NCBI GenBank assembly: GCA_037176705.1
Contig: CM073889.1
Location: 103,929,890 to 103,993,889, forward strand
DNA from: Molossus alvarezi
Lineage: Eukaryota > Chordata > Mammalia > Chiroptera > Molossidae
Direction: 5' to 3'
Length of the DNA: 64,000 nt
A model generated the notes under the pieces. That model was not told where the DNA came from. It made no database searches and worked only from the letters and a program-made list of their open reading frames with translations. This document shows, piece after piece, positions 10,981 through 22,965 of this stretch. Position 1 is the first letter of the stretch; every line of letters starts with the position of its first letter. The translations under genes and the position numbers were made by a program.

Positions 10981-12314
10981 AAGTGTATTATAGAAAAAAA
11001 TAAAAAGGAACTTAAGAAAAAAGAATTTGGCTGACTCCATCTGGGTGTACAGCTTACCTCATTTCTGAAATCATAAGTATGTCAACATTAGGACATCTTC
11101 ATCAACATTTCCATCTTTTCCACCATCCTTTCTGAATGTCCTGATTTACCACATTCTATTTCTATTAACATAACATGAAAAACATTTCAAACTCTCTGAA
11201 CAAATGCATTTCATATAATTATTACTTAACCTAATATATCTTTTTCTGAAGACATAATAGTTTTCCTTCCTTATCAGTATTGCCCAGCAAGAAAGCTCAA
11301 GCTATTTAACCAGCAAAGCTGCCGATATTTACAACCTTTTAAGTCAGTAAAGGAATTTACGTAATTTGTTTTTTAGTGTTTACTGGTTACTTAATGAATA
11401 TTGTACTCGGGGTTTTATTTATTTATACTCTACCTCATTCTAAAAATAATTTAAAGTGTCTTGAACATTGCAGAATATAAAATGTAATGAATTATAATCT
11501 GAGCACAGTATATTGCAAGTGAATGTTGACCAAAATTAGCTTTTGGGAAACTCTGCAGGTTTCTGTGACATTATGCATGCTTTACATGTCTGGGTATTAT
11601 TATTAACAAAGCATTCTTTACTCTTACTTTATGCAATTATTAAAGAAAGAAAACAGAAAGTTCACATACTGTAGGGCTGTATAGTTTCAACTGAAACAGG
11701 AAGATGAGCAACATTATTTATTCTAATGATGAAAGGATTGCTCCTCTGTAGACACAACTAAAATGATATCAAAGAGAGATGTTCTATGAGAAAAATTCAC
11801 ACATTTAAAATATGAAAAACTCCTCCATTATGTACATTAACCTGGTTTTTATTCAGTCCTTGATTATTGTACATCCAGTTGTAAAATCTATAATAAATTA
11901 GGAGTCCATTATTTTTTTTAAATGATATAAATATTAGAGATGATAAAACATTTTGTACTCTAATGTTTATGTTTCTACTAGCTTAAAATTGTTGCTCCTG
12001 TTTATGTATAGTACAGATAAAAATTTAATTATTCTGTTATAAAGAGGATGTCTGTAAAGTGACTTGTGTATAAAGAAATGCCCAGTAACATTTATATATG
12101 TTATTAAAGCAGCCTCTGTTGAGGAAATACTGCACGTGTGTAGGTTATGGCCTAGCCTCCCGGCAGTGAATTATTTACTGTTGGGTTTGAATTGAGTCTT
12201 AAATGAGAAAACACAGTTTTGTTTTGTTTGGTTCCCATGACTAATTTTAAAAATTCAAGCAGACATCATTTTATTATCTACTGGGATATTATTTTGAATA
12301 CTTAGAAAATTGGG

Positions 12315-12316
<2 letters not shown>
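10981..12316. other. Unique AT-rich sequence
   Basis: No gene, RNA or repeat recognised. Confidence 0.4.
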
Positions 12317-12348
<32 letters not shown>

Positions 12349-12364
12349 TTTTTTTTTTTTTTTT
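12317..12364. repeat. (GT)n microsatellite followed by a T run
   Basis: About 15 GT units at 12317-12347 follow a GGGGGG run and are joined to 16 Ts at 12349-12364. It is likely length-polymorphic. Confidence 0.95.
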
Positions 12365-13039
12365 AAAGAGACCACATAACAGAGAACATCCCTTCTGTTT
12401 GGATCCTCTTAAAATAATGTGGTCCTAAATCTTTACAAATATTTTCCTTTAATGAGCATAGGTGGAGATATATAGAGAAGAATTTAATTCATACAATTTC
12501 CCCCTTTCAAAATAATTATACCTTAGATAGAAATATAGTTTTAATTTTCAAAATTTTGAACATAATTTTATGTGTAAGAAATATCTATCCAACATGTTTA
12601 TTTCTCTGATGTGATATTTGGAAGTTAGTTGCTGAACATAGTGAAGACATTTTATCTTGCATTCTTCTCTACTCTTAGAAATAGAACAATTGTAGACAAG
12701 ATGTAAACTTTGGGAACACAGGTACAGTCCCATATGAATACAGTATCTCTTCTCCCATCCCTGGCGAGTTGGGTTTCTTTTTAATCACACGAAGGATACA
12801 ACTTATGATGTGGTTGGAATTTTCCATAAATTACTAAGTTTGGTAATGGAATAACTACTCTGGCTGCTACTACGACTGGAGTGGCAGAAAACAATGTCAG
12901 ACCATGAATTCCATGTCGGGGCCACAGTGAGGCTGTGGTCGCAGCCCCTGGCTCATGTGACTACCCCAGGTGGAGACAGGTCTGCAGCCGCTTGTCTGTG
13001 ATCACACAGCACCTGAGATGCATACAGACACTGCCTAGA
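12365..13039. other. Unique sequence
   Basis: No gene recognised. A short GC-richer patch lies at 12890-13000. Confidence 0.4.
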
Positions 13040-13235
13040 CTTTGGCTGTGCCACTTAAATATGTTAAATCATCATTGGATTCACAACACAAGTCTTCTGT
13101 GTAATAAGGAAAGAAACTCTAATGCCTAATTTTGCAGTTAAATCGAGGAAGTTAACTTGTTTGTCCAGTGTCTCACAGCTAGTTAGTGGTCGACACCAGA
13201 CTAGAAACCAGAGATTATAACTACTGGTACACTGA
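13040..13235 (+). mobile_element. MIR SINE fragment
   Basis: The core AATTTTGCAGTTAAATCGAG, GTCCAGTGTCTCACAGCTAG and TTAGTGGTCGACACCAGACT (about 13128-13202) follows the order of the MIR consensus ('ggtcacacagctagtaagtgg'). The copy is ancient and diverged. Confidence 0.55.
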
Positions 13236-13327
13236 TCTTCTCTCAAGACTAACTTATCCCCTTATGTGCTAAATAAAAAAATAAATAAAAGAACAACGTA
13301 GTGTATTCAGAACCCTAAAAGCTCCTC

Positions 13328-13364
13328 TTGTGTCTTCAGTTGCAAAAATGACCAAAGAGATGTG
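13328..13364 (+). repeat. Left arm of a 37-bp long-range inverted repeat
   Basis: This segment is the reverse complement of 13781-13817 with 35 of 37 bases matching. The shared core is CAGTTGCAAAAATGACCAAA. The arms are 416 bp apart. Confidence 0.95.
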
Positions 13365-13765
13365 TTAATAATAAAAACACTTTTTATTCTCCCACCTACC
13401 TACAATGTCCAGTGTCTGTCTTATCCATCAGTGTACATATTGATGTTATGAAGGCCACAATCAGAACAATATATTTATGTTGAATCCTGTGTAAGAAAAA
13501 GTTCTTATAGAAAACCACATCTAGTAAATAAGAAATGGGCCACAGTATGCCTGATTTATAGCAAAATAATTATTTCAAGCCGATAGAATAATAAGAATAA
13601 GCATAACTAACATCATTACAGATTTCAATGTGTCATCCCATTTCTAATTATGAGTCACGTATTGATTCATTTAATTCTTATAACATCACTTTCATAGGAA
13701 TTACTATTTACCCTAGTTTTTTGATGAGGACATTGATGTCAAGACAAGTTGATTAAGTGCCAAGA

Positions 13766-13784
13766 TGTGCACATTTTGTGCACA
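13766..13784. repeat. 8-bp hairpin next to the inverted-repeat arm
   Basis: TGTGCACA, spacer TTT, TGTGCACA. Each arm is itself palindromic. It overlaps the start of the inverted copy at 13781. Confidence 0.9.
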
Positions 13785-13817
13785 ACTCTTTGGTCATTTT
13801 TGCAACTGAAAACACAA
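13781..13817 (-). repeat. Right arm of the 37-bp inverted repeat, inside a MIR
   Basis: Reverse complement of 13328-13364 with two mismatches. It lies within the stretch that interrupts MIR sequence, so this arm is the derived copy. Confidence 0.95.
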
Positions 13818-14147
13818 TAACTTGTGGCCTTAGTGTAAATAAGATCATACAGCTAGTAAGTTTGGAGACAGAATTCAATGATTTGCATTTGTGAAGGTAA
13901 AATTTATGTGTCAAAGTTTACCTATATATATGGCTCAATTGTAGACCCACTTTATCCATGAAGCTTTCTCAGTTTTTTAGACCTGCACTGTTCTGTAGCT
14001 CCTATTTCAATTTTAGAGTTGTTAGAGCAGCAGACAGTCACACACACATCTTGGCAACACTTTTCTCCCATGCTTGCTATTTGTTGCTTGTTTTAACTGA
14101 GTATTATCTATTGAGGAGACTGAAAACTTCTTTAAAATATGGATCTT

Positions 14148-14359
14148 GCCTGGCTGGTGTGGCTCAGTGGTTGAGCGTCGACCCATGCACCAAGAGGTCG
14201 CTGGTTTGATTCCCAGTCAGGGCACATGCCCAGGTTGCAGGCCCGATCCCCAGTGGAGGACATGCAGGAGCTGGCCAGTCAATGTTTTCTCTCATCGATG
14301 TTTCTATCTCTCTCCCTCTCTCTAAAATCAATAAAGAAAAATAATAAACATTTAAAAAC
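14148..14359 (+). mobile_element. Ves SINE with 12-bp target duplication
   Basis: Head GCCTGGCTGGTGTGGCTCAG; intact box A TGGCTCAGTGG and box B GGTTTGATTCC. The end is CTCTAAAATCAATAAAG and an A-rich tail. Perfect duplication AATATGGATCTT at 14136-14147 and 14360-14371. Confidence 0.92.
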
Positions 14360-15029
14360 AATATGGATCTTATTTAGATTTTCTCTTGCACACACCAAAA
14401 TACCAAGTTATGTTGGACAGACAGTAGATGTTAACACATACTTAGTGATTGATTGAAGGACATTTTAGGTGAATAAGTCAAGTAAGATTCAGTTGAGTAA
14501 GGCTGTATGTGTTCTGGCTTCGTTGGTGTTTCTTCAGCCAGTAGCAGTGCCTAGTATTGCCCCAGGTTTCAGGTTGAGCTTCTTCTCTTCCCTCTCTAAA
14601 GTTTCTTCTGCTAAATGATTTCACCCATCTTTTTTATATAAACACTTTCAAAACCCAACATCCAGCTGCGTCCCCTCCTGTACCCTCTAGGTCAGCAATA
14701 TAGTATGCTTACTATACAAGCTTATCACATGAAAAGTGAATTTATTAGTTAGTCTTTAATGTACAGCATCGCTGCTTCTAAACTACCGCCCCTATTCAGT
14801 CGTATCACAACTTGTGAGATACCATAGTAGTGTTCATTTGGATTAATTCGGTAGACCTTCACCAAACACTGTGTGCTAGAGACTGTAGCAAATGCTCAGT
14901 ACAAATGGGAAAATATGTCACCATTTTCTTCATAGGTAACAGCTAGGTAAGTTATTACTGTAGTCCCAAATGGGATGTTTTAGCATGAAATCTGCATGGG
15001 ATGCTATGAAAATCACCACTAGCACTTGT

Positions 15030-15140
15030 GTAAATCTCACAATTTACTAAACAATTTTGTATGCAAATCTAATCCTTAAAATAACCTCACGAGGTATTAT
15101 TTTTACTGTCTGTGGCTTCTGACAAGCCAAGTAAGTTGTC
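15030..15140 (+). mobile_element. MIR SINE fragment
   Basis: TCTAATCCTTAAAATAACCT then CACGAGGTATTATTTTTACT (about 15068-15107) follows the MIR 'taatcctcacaacaaccctatgaggtaggtattatta' segment, with a degraded 3' part after it. Confidence 0.5.
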
Positions 15141-15154
15141 TAAGAAGCCAACTG

Positions 15155-15503
15155 TCTTAGCGTGTTCATACTGCTATCAAAAGTACCACGGACTGGGTGG
15201 CTTATCAACAGCAGAAATGTATGCTCACAGTTCTGGAGGCTGGGAAGTCTAAAACCAAAATGCCAGCAGATTCCACGTTTAGTGCGGGCTTGCCGGCTGT
15301 GTCCTCAGATGGTGGAAGGGTGTGGGAGCTCTCTGGGACCTCTTTTCTAAGGGCACTAATTCCATTCATAGGACTTTCACCCCCATGACCTAATTACTGG
15401 CCAAAGGCTTCACCTCCTAATACCATCAAGTTGGGGAAAAGGATGATTTCAACAAATGGATTTTGGGATGACACCAATATTGATTTTGTAGCACTAGCCC
15501 ATC
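15155..15503 (-). mobile_element. ERVL-MaLR solo LTR (MLT1/MST type), antisense
   Basis: Plus-strand landmarks are CTGCTATCAAAAGTACCACG, GACTGGGTGGCTTATCAACA, CTCACAGTTCTGGAGGCTGG (about 15225-15244) and CACCTCCTAATACCATCAAG (about 15410-15429). This is the reverse complement of the MaLR LTR layout. It is an old mammalian LTR with no coding part, abutting or cut by the L1 that follows. Confidence 0.7.
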
Positions 15504-15518
15504 AAGAAATAGAATGTA

Positions 15519-18020
15519 TAAAAAAAGTATTCACCATGACCAAGTGGGATTCATCCCCTAGGTGCAAGTCTGGTAAAATATTTGCAAATCAATAAATGTG
15601 ATACACCACATAAACAAAATGAAAGATAAAAACCGTATGATATCAGTAGATGCTGAAAAAGCATTTGACAAAATCCAGCACCCATTTCTGATAAAAGCGC
15701 TTAGCAATGTGGAAATAGAGGGACCATATCTTGATATAATAAAGGCCATATATGGAAAACCTACAACCAACATCATACTCAGTGGACAAAACTAAAAGCA
15801 TTCCCCTTAAGAACAGGAACAAGACAGGAATGCCCACTTTTGTCACTCTTATTTGACCTAGTTCTGGAGGTCTTAGCCACAGCAGTTAGACATGAAGAAA
15901 AAATGAAAGGGATCCAAATTGGAAAGGAGGACGTGAAACTGTCATTATTTGCAGATGGCATTATATTGATTATACATAGAAAACCCTAAAGACTCCATCA
16001 AAAATTTACTAGATTTAATAAATGAATTTGGCAAAGTAGCAGGATACAAAATTAACATCAAGAAATCGACAGCATTCTTATATAACAATAATGAACTCTC
16101 AGAAAGAGAAACTCAAAAAACAATCCCATTTACCATTGTGGCAAAAAAAATTAAGATACCTAGGAATAACTTAACCAAAGAAGTAAAGGACATGTTTGCA
16201 GAAAACTACAGGACATTGAAAAAAGAAATAGAGGAAGATATAAAAAAGTGGAAGCACATACCTTGTTCATGGATTGGAAGAATTAACATTATTAAAATGT
16301 CCATATTACCCAAAGGAATCTATAGAGTCAATGCAATCCCCATTAAAATACCAATGATATATTTCACAGAACTAGAACAGATACTCCAAAAGTTTATATG
16401 GAACCAAAAAGGACCCAGAATTACCACAGCAATCATGAAAAAGAAGGATAAAGTAGGAGGAATCACAATACCAGATATCAGGTTTTACTGCCAAGCCATT
16501 GTAATCAAAACAGCCTGGTACTGGCACAAGAACAGGCAGATAGATCATGAAACAGAACAGACAACCCGCAAATTGACTCAATACATTATGCTCAATTAAA
16601 TATTTGACAAAGGTGGAAAGAGCATACAGTGGAGTAAAGACAGCCTGTTTAATAAATGGTGTTGGGAAAACCAAACAGCTACATGCAATAAAAATGTAGT
16701 TAGACCACCAACTTATACCATATACAAGAAAAAACTCAAAATGGATAAAAGACTTAAATGTGATTTGTAAATCCATAAAAATCCTAGAAGAAAATGTAGG
16801 CAACAAAATTTCAGACATCGCCCTGGCCGGTTTGGCTCAGCAGTTAGAATGTCCGCCTGTGGAACAGAGAGTCCCGGGTTTGGTTCTCACTAGAGGCACA
16901 TACCAAAAAAAAAAAAAAAAATTCAGACATTACATTCAGCAGAATTTTCACTGATACAGTGCCTAAGCCAAGAGAAACAAAGGAAAAAATTAATAAATGG
17001 GACTACCTCAAACTAAAAAGCTTTTGCACATCAGAAGAAATAAGCATCAAAATGGAAAGGGAACCCACTATATGGGAGAGAATAATTGCCAATGATGCAT
17101 CAGATAAGCAATTTCCAAAATATATAGAGTACTCATACAACTCAACAAAAGGAAGACAAAGAATCCAGTTAAAAGATGAACAGAGCATCTAAATAGATAC
17201 TTCTCCATACAAATGGCCAGGAGACATATGAAAAAATGCTCAGCGTCACTAACCATCAGAGAGTTGCAAATTCAAATGACTATTAGGTGTCACTTCATAC
17301 CCACCAGAATTGCTGCCATCAACAAACCATCAAACAAGTACTGGTGAGGGTGTGGAGAAAAGGGGACTCTAGTACACTGCTGGTGGGAATGCAGACTGGT
17401 GCAACCACTATGGAAAACAATATGGTGTTTCCTCAAAAAATTAAAAATTGAACTGCCATTTGACCCAGTGACCCCACTCCTAGGAATATATCCCAAGAAG
17501 CCTGAAACACCAATCAGAAAGAATACATGTACCCCTGTGTTCATAGCAGCACTATTTAGAATAGCTAAGATCTGGAAACAGCCCAAGTGTCCATCAATAG
17601 ATGAGTGGATAAAAAAGCAGTGGTACATATACACAATGGAGTACTATGCAGCTGTAAGAAAGAAAGATCTCTTATCCTTTGAGAGGACAAGTGGAACCTG
17701 GAAAGTATTATGCTAAGCAAAATAAGCCAATCAGAGAAAGAAAAATATCACATAATCTCGCTTATTTGTGGAATATAGTGAACATAATAAGCTGATAAAC
17801 AAAATGGACTCAGAGTCATGGAAGTAGGGTTCAGACTGATAAAGCTCAGAGGACGTGGGGTGGGGGTGGGGGAGGGAAGAGATAAACCGAAGAACTTATC
17901 TGCATATATGCATAACCAATGGACATAGACAACTATGCTGGGGTGGGGGTGGGGGGATATCGGGAGGAGGGTGTTAATGGAAAAGGGAGAAACATCTGTA
18001 ACAAAATAAATTAATAATAA
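15519..18020 (+). mobile_element. 5'-truncated LINE-1: dead ORF2 plus 3' UTR
   Basis: ORF2 enters within the reverse-transcriptase domain; the open piece 15598-15792 contains [14 protein letters not shown] frameshift lies near 15790. The catalytic motif at 15948-15959 reads FADG instead of FADD, so the second metal-binding aspartate is lost. Another frameshift follows near 15970. A clean piece at 16138-16599 (thumb region, [11 protein letters not shown]) ends in a stop, and the C-terminal region is at 17399-17716. The 3' UTR has G-rich tracts at 17858-17877 and 17939-17957 and ends ACATCTGTAACAAAATAAAT. The target duplication is AAGAAATAGAATGTA at 15504-15518 and AAGAAATAGAGTGTA at 18021-18035, 14 of 15 matching. 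It is not mobile. Confidence 0.93.
16819..16921 (+). mobile_element. Truncated Ves SINE inside the L1
   Basis: Only the tRNA-like head is present (GCCCTGGCCGGTTTGGCTCAG-like start, boxes A and B, ACTAGAGGCACATACC), joined directly to an A run at 16904-16920. Duplication TTCAGACAT at 16810-16818 and 16922-16930. It breaks L1 ORF2, so it arrived after the L1. The short form lacking the CT-rich body suggests internal priming or deletion at reverse transcription. Confidence 0.92.
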
Positions 18021-18035
18021 AAGAAATAGAGTGTA

Positions 18036-20199
18036 GTGTTTCATCTCTAGAGGTGCTTAAGCAGGTTCTCTTTGAATCCTTTTTGGAGAGGTACACAGGA
18101 TTTATGTTTTAATAAGTAACCTGCAAAATAGCTCTAACTCTGCATTTCTGTGGTTTAATTCTTTTTCCAGTGCCTTGCCTCTGAGATCAATTCTATCTTT
18201 TCTTTAAAAGATGCTCAATACCACTTCCCTAAGGTACTAATTCTAAAGAGACAAAGAGTTGCTATTTTAGACAACTGTGTGAACTTATTAATCAGTACAG
18301 CTCAGGGTACGCGACTCTCTTGAACCCTTTCTCTGATGACTTAATTTAAGATATCTCATGAGGAATGAGTTCATTACCATCCTTGGCATGGTGTAATATC
18401 TTGTTAGGACTGAGCCTGGGAATCGTTGTCTTTTTGCCTAAATGATTGTCCCAGTTTCCATAAAGGTAAGTTAAAAAAAGCTACAATTAGAAAATATCTC
18501 TGAGAGAAAACAAGTTATTTTATAACATCAATTGAAAATCATAAAACTTTGAAGAGTTTCTGTGACACTTGATGGGATAGTCAAAGACAGGAAAGATATG
18601 AAAAACACTTTGCTGTTTTCATTTTGTATAGGGTTTTGAGTGGGTTCTGACTCCGGTGCACAAGAACATTTGGCAAAAGTACAGGAATATGCTTAGGGTG
18701 GAAAAAAGCAAACTATAATTCTAAAATAGTCTAAGTCCTATATAAAATAGAATGAGTATCCCATTTCATAACAATGACTACCCCTAATGTTAATATAGTG
18801 TCTGTGTCTTGTTTGAGTTAGGATAAATGAGGAGTCTTCCTTGAATTAGGCCAGGGTTTTAAAGACATTAATTCATTTTTCACAGAATGATCAAGCATTG
18901 CAACGTGAAAAATGTGTTATCACACAGATGGTCAAGGTGACAGGTGCCCACGCTGACAAAACTATCTGGCACAGTTATGTTCACAAAAAAGAAATCTCGA
19001 CCTAGGTAACTGCAGCCAGTACATGTGAGAAATAGTCAGACTGCTTCAATCTCTTGCAAATGTTAAAATTAATGTTGCACATCAGATTTTCTATAAAATG
19101 CAACCATCTAGACCTTCGAGTTTCATTGCTTGCTCTTCTAATCACCTGGATTTACTGACAGAACATTCTTTTTTAAAGCCATCTTTGAGAGAAGTGAATA
19201 AAATAGGTTCTTGCAAGTCTTTTTCAAAATTTTTACCAATTTAAGAGTATGAAGAAAGTTGGAAGGGAAAGAGACTTTTTAAATTTCAACTACTTGCTTC
19301 CCCTGAGAAGAGAATGTCCTTTTATTGTTTTCCAAAAACAAGGAAGAAAAAACCACACAATAAGAAAATTAAAGTATTCTGAGCATACTATAATTGTATT
19401 TTATGTTTAGCTTTCTAGTGAAACATGAACTCATGATACTCAAACTTGCATGTGTGTATTATATAAGCATGGCCTTAATGGCAATTAATATAGAGTTAAT
19501 AATTCTATGTTAATTGATGGTAGGTATAGCTTTTGCTGTACAAAAATAAATATAAATTTAGTTAGAAAAATAATGCTAATTAAATTTCTAATTAAAAACC
19601 TTTTGACTGTTTTATAATTTAAGTACCAAAATACTTCTGATAGCCTGGCTACCAAATTTATTGTGAGAAAGATTTCAGTGGATCAAATTTCTCATTGCAA
19701 ACAAACCCAGCAAATCTGACTTCTACATGCAGTTTAACTAATTAATTAATTTATACATTCATTGACAATTAGGTTTTTCTTTGAGAATGGAAGATGTTTT
19801 GAAATTTTGTCCCTCAATTTGTCATTTATTCAATAACAGTAACACTAATAGTAAATATTCCCATAGCAAATATTTATTTCTCTACCAGACATGGTTTTCA
19901 ATTGTATTTTGAGGACACCAGTAATATTTTGAGATATTAAATTCTTCTAAGCTAGGTGGCTTTTAAGGAGCAACTAAGTTAATATAAATTTAATTAGCTA
20001 ATGAAAATATTATTTAAGAAAACAAATACCTCTATTGTCAGCTCTTGGTTACACAGCATCTAACTTGACCCAGAACTGCTTTAATTGAATATATGAATTC
20101 CTTGGTCTTTTGTGGCAGATAGTCAGGTTCTTTCTTTACTAAAGGTCAAGACAAGATGTTCAGAATAAGCAGCATGGAAACTTGGACCTGACTTTTAAC
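18036..20199. other. Unique AT-rich sequence
   Basis: No gene or recent transposon. Homeodomain-like words (TTAACTAATTAATTAATTTA at about 19734-19753, TTTAATTAGCTAATG at 19988-20002) are present but expected in AT-rich DNA. Confidence 0.4.
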
Positions 20200-20375
20200 C
20201 CAACTCAACCTACTAACAGCTTAATCTTGAGAAATAATTTAACTTTGATGCATTTGCATTTTTATTTCCTCTTTCATAAAATGTTGAAAGTTATATCTAC
20301 CTTGCATGATTGCTAAGAAGAAATATTTTTTTACAATGACCTAACACAGTGCTTGTGTTGTTCAATTAATATTTC
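20200..20375 (-). mobile_element. MIR SINE fragment
   Basis: Plus-strand order matches antisense MIR: TTTATTTCCTCTTTCATAAA (about 20261-20280), CTACCTTGCATGATTGCTAA, then GACCTAACACAGTGCTTGTG (20339-20358). Confidence 0.5.
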
Positions 20376-22790
20376 CTCTATCATTGGCCCCATTCCCCCT
20401 CTCACCACCAAATGAAGGTCAGAAGATGAACTGAGCAAGAACATCCCAGGTGCCCTGTCCAAGAGGTCAAAATCTCTTCTCCATGGAGACTGATCAGCTC
20501 CTGGAGCATGTACACCCACTCCTTAGGCTGGGCTGTACCTCCCATACCGTCATATTCCTTCCACTGAGAACTGCAAAAGAGCACTCAGTACCTAATGACT
20601 CCATCCACATTTCTGCACCATGAGACTTAACAAACATTAGCACAGTTTCTAACATTTCAAGACTGAGACTTGAGAATGGCGACTCCAGATTCCTGAAGTT
20701 CCTACCGGGAAAAAACCCCAGCTGCCCAAAGAATTTAGTTTATTCTAGCCAACCCCTGAAGATAGGGCCCCTGTCTCCCAGTCTCTTTGGGAAAGTAGGA
20801 TCTTAACTTTGATAAGTACCAGTTAGCAAACCAAAATAGTATCATAGAGCAAATTCCCCCATGGTAGCCCTACATCGCCCTTCTCCTAGCACATCCTGGC
20901 CTTTTCAAATGCCTGTCTTTTGTTGCCGCTAAGTTGAGTTCAGTTCTTACTGGACTTTCTTCCCTGTTGCAATAGTAATTACTCAGTCGAGTCTGTCCAT
21001 ACCGCCTTCAATAGCATTGGCTTTGCTTGTCTTCGACACCGCCCAGAATTGCTTTCATGGTTGTCCCCATGTCAATGGACCCCGGTTGGGGCAGGGGACT
21101 AATCAGGGTGATTGTTGTTTGGGAAGCACATTTTACTTCTGCATAGCCATGCCTCACAGCATAAAATCACAAAGTGCGTGTACCCCACAACATTATTCAA
21201 ACCTTGATATTTTAAATCTTGAAGAAATGTGATTCTATGTAGCCATTGGATTATTTTTGCTAATTATGTTCTAGTCATATTGTTGTGTGAAAAAATGACT
21301 CCAAGAACGGTATCATAACCTACATGTCTTAGGAAAAGCTATATGCATCTTTTGGGGTTTTCCATTCTGCTTTAGGGGAACTGTGGTTCTGAAACAGAAT
21401 GACAGTCTTGCAGGTTACTGTTTTTTGGATTACTTATCAATGCCATTTAAATTCATGCTCATTAAATATTTTTGAGAAGTTGTTTGTAAGTGGTAATTTT
21501 GACTGATAGCTTATTTCAAATTTCAGAAATATGAAAATCAAATCTATTAGTTTTCTGATATTTTTATATCATTTTATGTTGCAGTCACTAATGTTGCTCA
21601 GAGAACCATATATATATATGGTTCAAATATTTAGGAAGTAAAACAAAACCTTGCCAATTATTTCATGTTTTGAAAAGGTAATTCCCACACCACCACCACC
21701 TGCCTATTTTCCACTGGATTTATTTACTTTGTCTTCTCAAACACATCACCTTTGTTTGTTTGTTTTTGGCCTTCTCTGAAGTTAGAAATGCACTCACACA
21801 CGCACACATTTCTTTCTCTGTCTCCCTGCCTACCTTTCTGAAACCTAATATAGTTCACATTTTTCCAAGCTGTGAACGTTTTGGTAGTCACATTTGGTAG
21901 AAGACACACAACATCAACTATTAGCAGGGCTATTAATTTGCCCAATTATACCAGTCTTGTAGGCCCTTCAGAATATGAGGTAAGTCTCATCTTACTTACA
22001 CTTTTGTATCCTTAGGGCTTAGAATAGTACCTGGTTTAAAAACAAACAAGTTTCATCCCTTTCCATGCCTAATTAGAATTTTGTCTTTCAACATTGATGT
22101 AGACAGCTTTTTTTACTTCCAAATATATGACTATAAAGCAGAGTTGGATAGAAGAGTTTATCCAAAGATGACTTACTCAACATTTGAACAAGATCTTTAA
22201 AAGCTAAAATATAACTGTTATAAGTTAGATGAACTGTAATAGACACATAAAATCCTATATCTTAGTTCAGAAACTCACAGTTTTCAATTATGGATAATAG
22301 GGGCTTGCCTTATTAGCAGGTAGGCTAAGAATTTATAGAATTCTTTTAATTAAATATAAACTCAAATTGAGCCATTGCTCTGCCATGAATGACAATTTGA
22401 ATTTCAGATGCACATTTTGAAGTGTTGTATTCAAATAAGGAAGTAAACAGTTGGACAGTGTTTCTGTGGGTCAAAACAAATTGTGTATATAGTATGCCTT
22501 AAAAACTAATTTTATGAAGGTCATGAGAAAAATGGAATTTATACTTGGCGTCTCATAACCAGATTTTGTGCCCAAACTGGTACTTGAATTCTTTGTTCTC
22601 AATAGGTTCATTTTTACCTGTGTCTTTATGATGTCCTTTCTGGATCTTTCTCCCCTTCACCCCTGGCTAAGTTCAGCACAAAGACCCAGATCAACCATCA
22701 CCTCCTCAGGGTAACTCGAACTCACCCACCACCTTTTCTCTCAATTCAGCCCTTCTCTACTGGGAACTATATATTTATTATTACGTTTAC
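20376..22790. other. Unique sequence
   Basis: No coding exon or transposon recognised. A perfect 22-bp AT-cored palindrome occurs at 21603-21624. Short minus-strand frames at 20331-20584 have no recognisable domain. Confidence 0.4.
21603..21624. repeat. 22-bp perfect palindrome
   Basis: GAACC, then an alternating AT core, then GGTTC; the sequence equals its reverse complement. It could extrude as a cruciform. Confidence 0.95.
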
Positions 22791-22792
22791 CA

Positions 22793-22965
22793 ATGTCTGG
22801 GCTATATGGCAATTTAAATTTAAATTAAATAAAAATTCAGTTTTCCAGTCGCCCTATCACATTTCACATGCTCAATGGCCACATGTGGCTAATGGCTTCC
22901 ATAGTGGACAGCGCAGATACAGAATTTTTCTATCATTGTAGAAAGTTCTGTTGGCCAGAACTTCT
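22793..22965. mobile_element. Old non-autonomous hAT-Charlie element
   Basis: CATGCTCAATGGCCACATGT (about 22867-22886), GGCTAATGGCTTCCATAGTG and GACAGCGCAGATACAGAATT, then ATTGTAGAAAGTTCTGTTGG, follow the familiar 'gctcaatagccacatgtggctagtggctaccgtattggacagcgcag' pattern of an ancient eutherian hAT. The exact family name (MER3/MER58 type) is uncertain. Confidence 0.6.

Larger units (their letters stand above)
13600..13890 (+). mobile_element. MIR SINE split by an inverted insertion
   Basis: MIR text runs from AATAAGCATAACTAACATCA through GATTCATTTAATTCTTATAA to AAGTTGATTAAGTGCC (~13762). It resumes at about 13845 with AGATCATACAGCTAGTAAG. The ~80 bp between the two are foreign to MIR and contain the inverted copy 13781-13817. 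Confidence 0.6.

Noticed and set aside
16372..16818. 148-codon minus-strand frame
   Set aside because: Antisense shadow of L1 ORF2.
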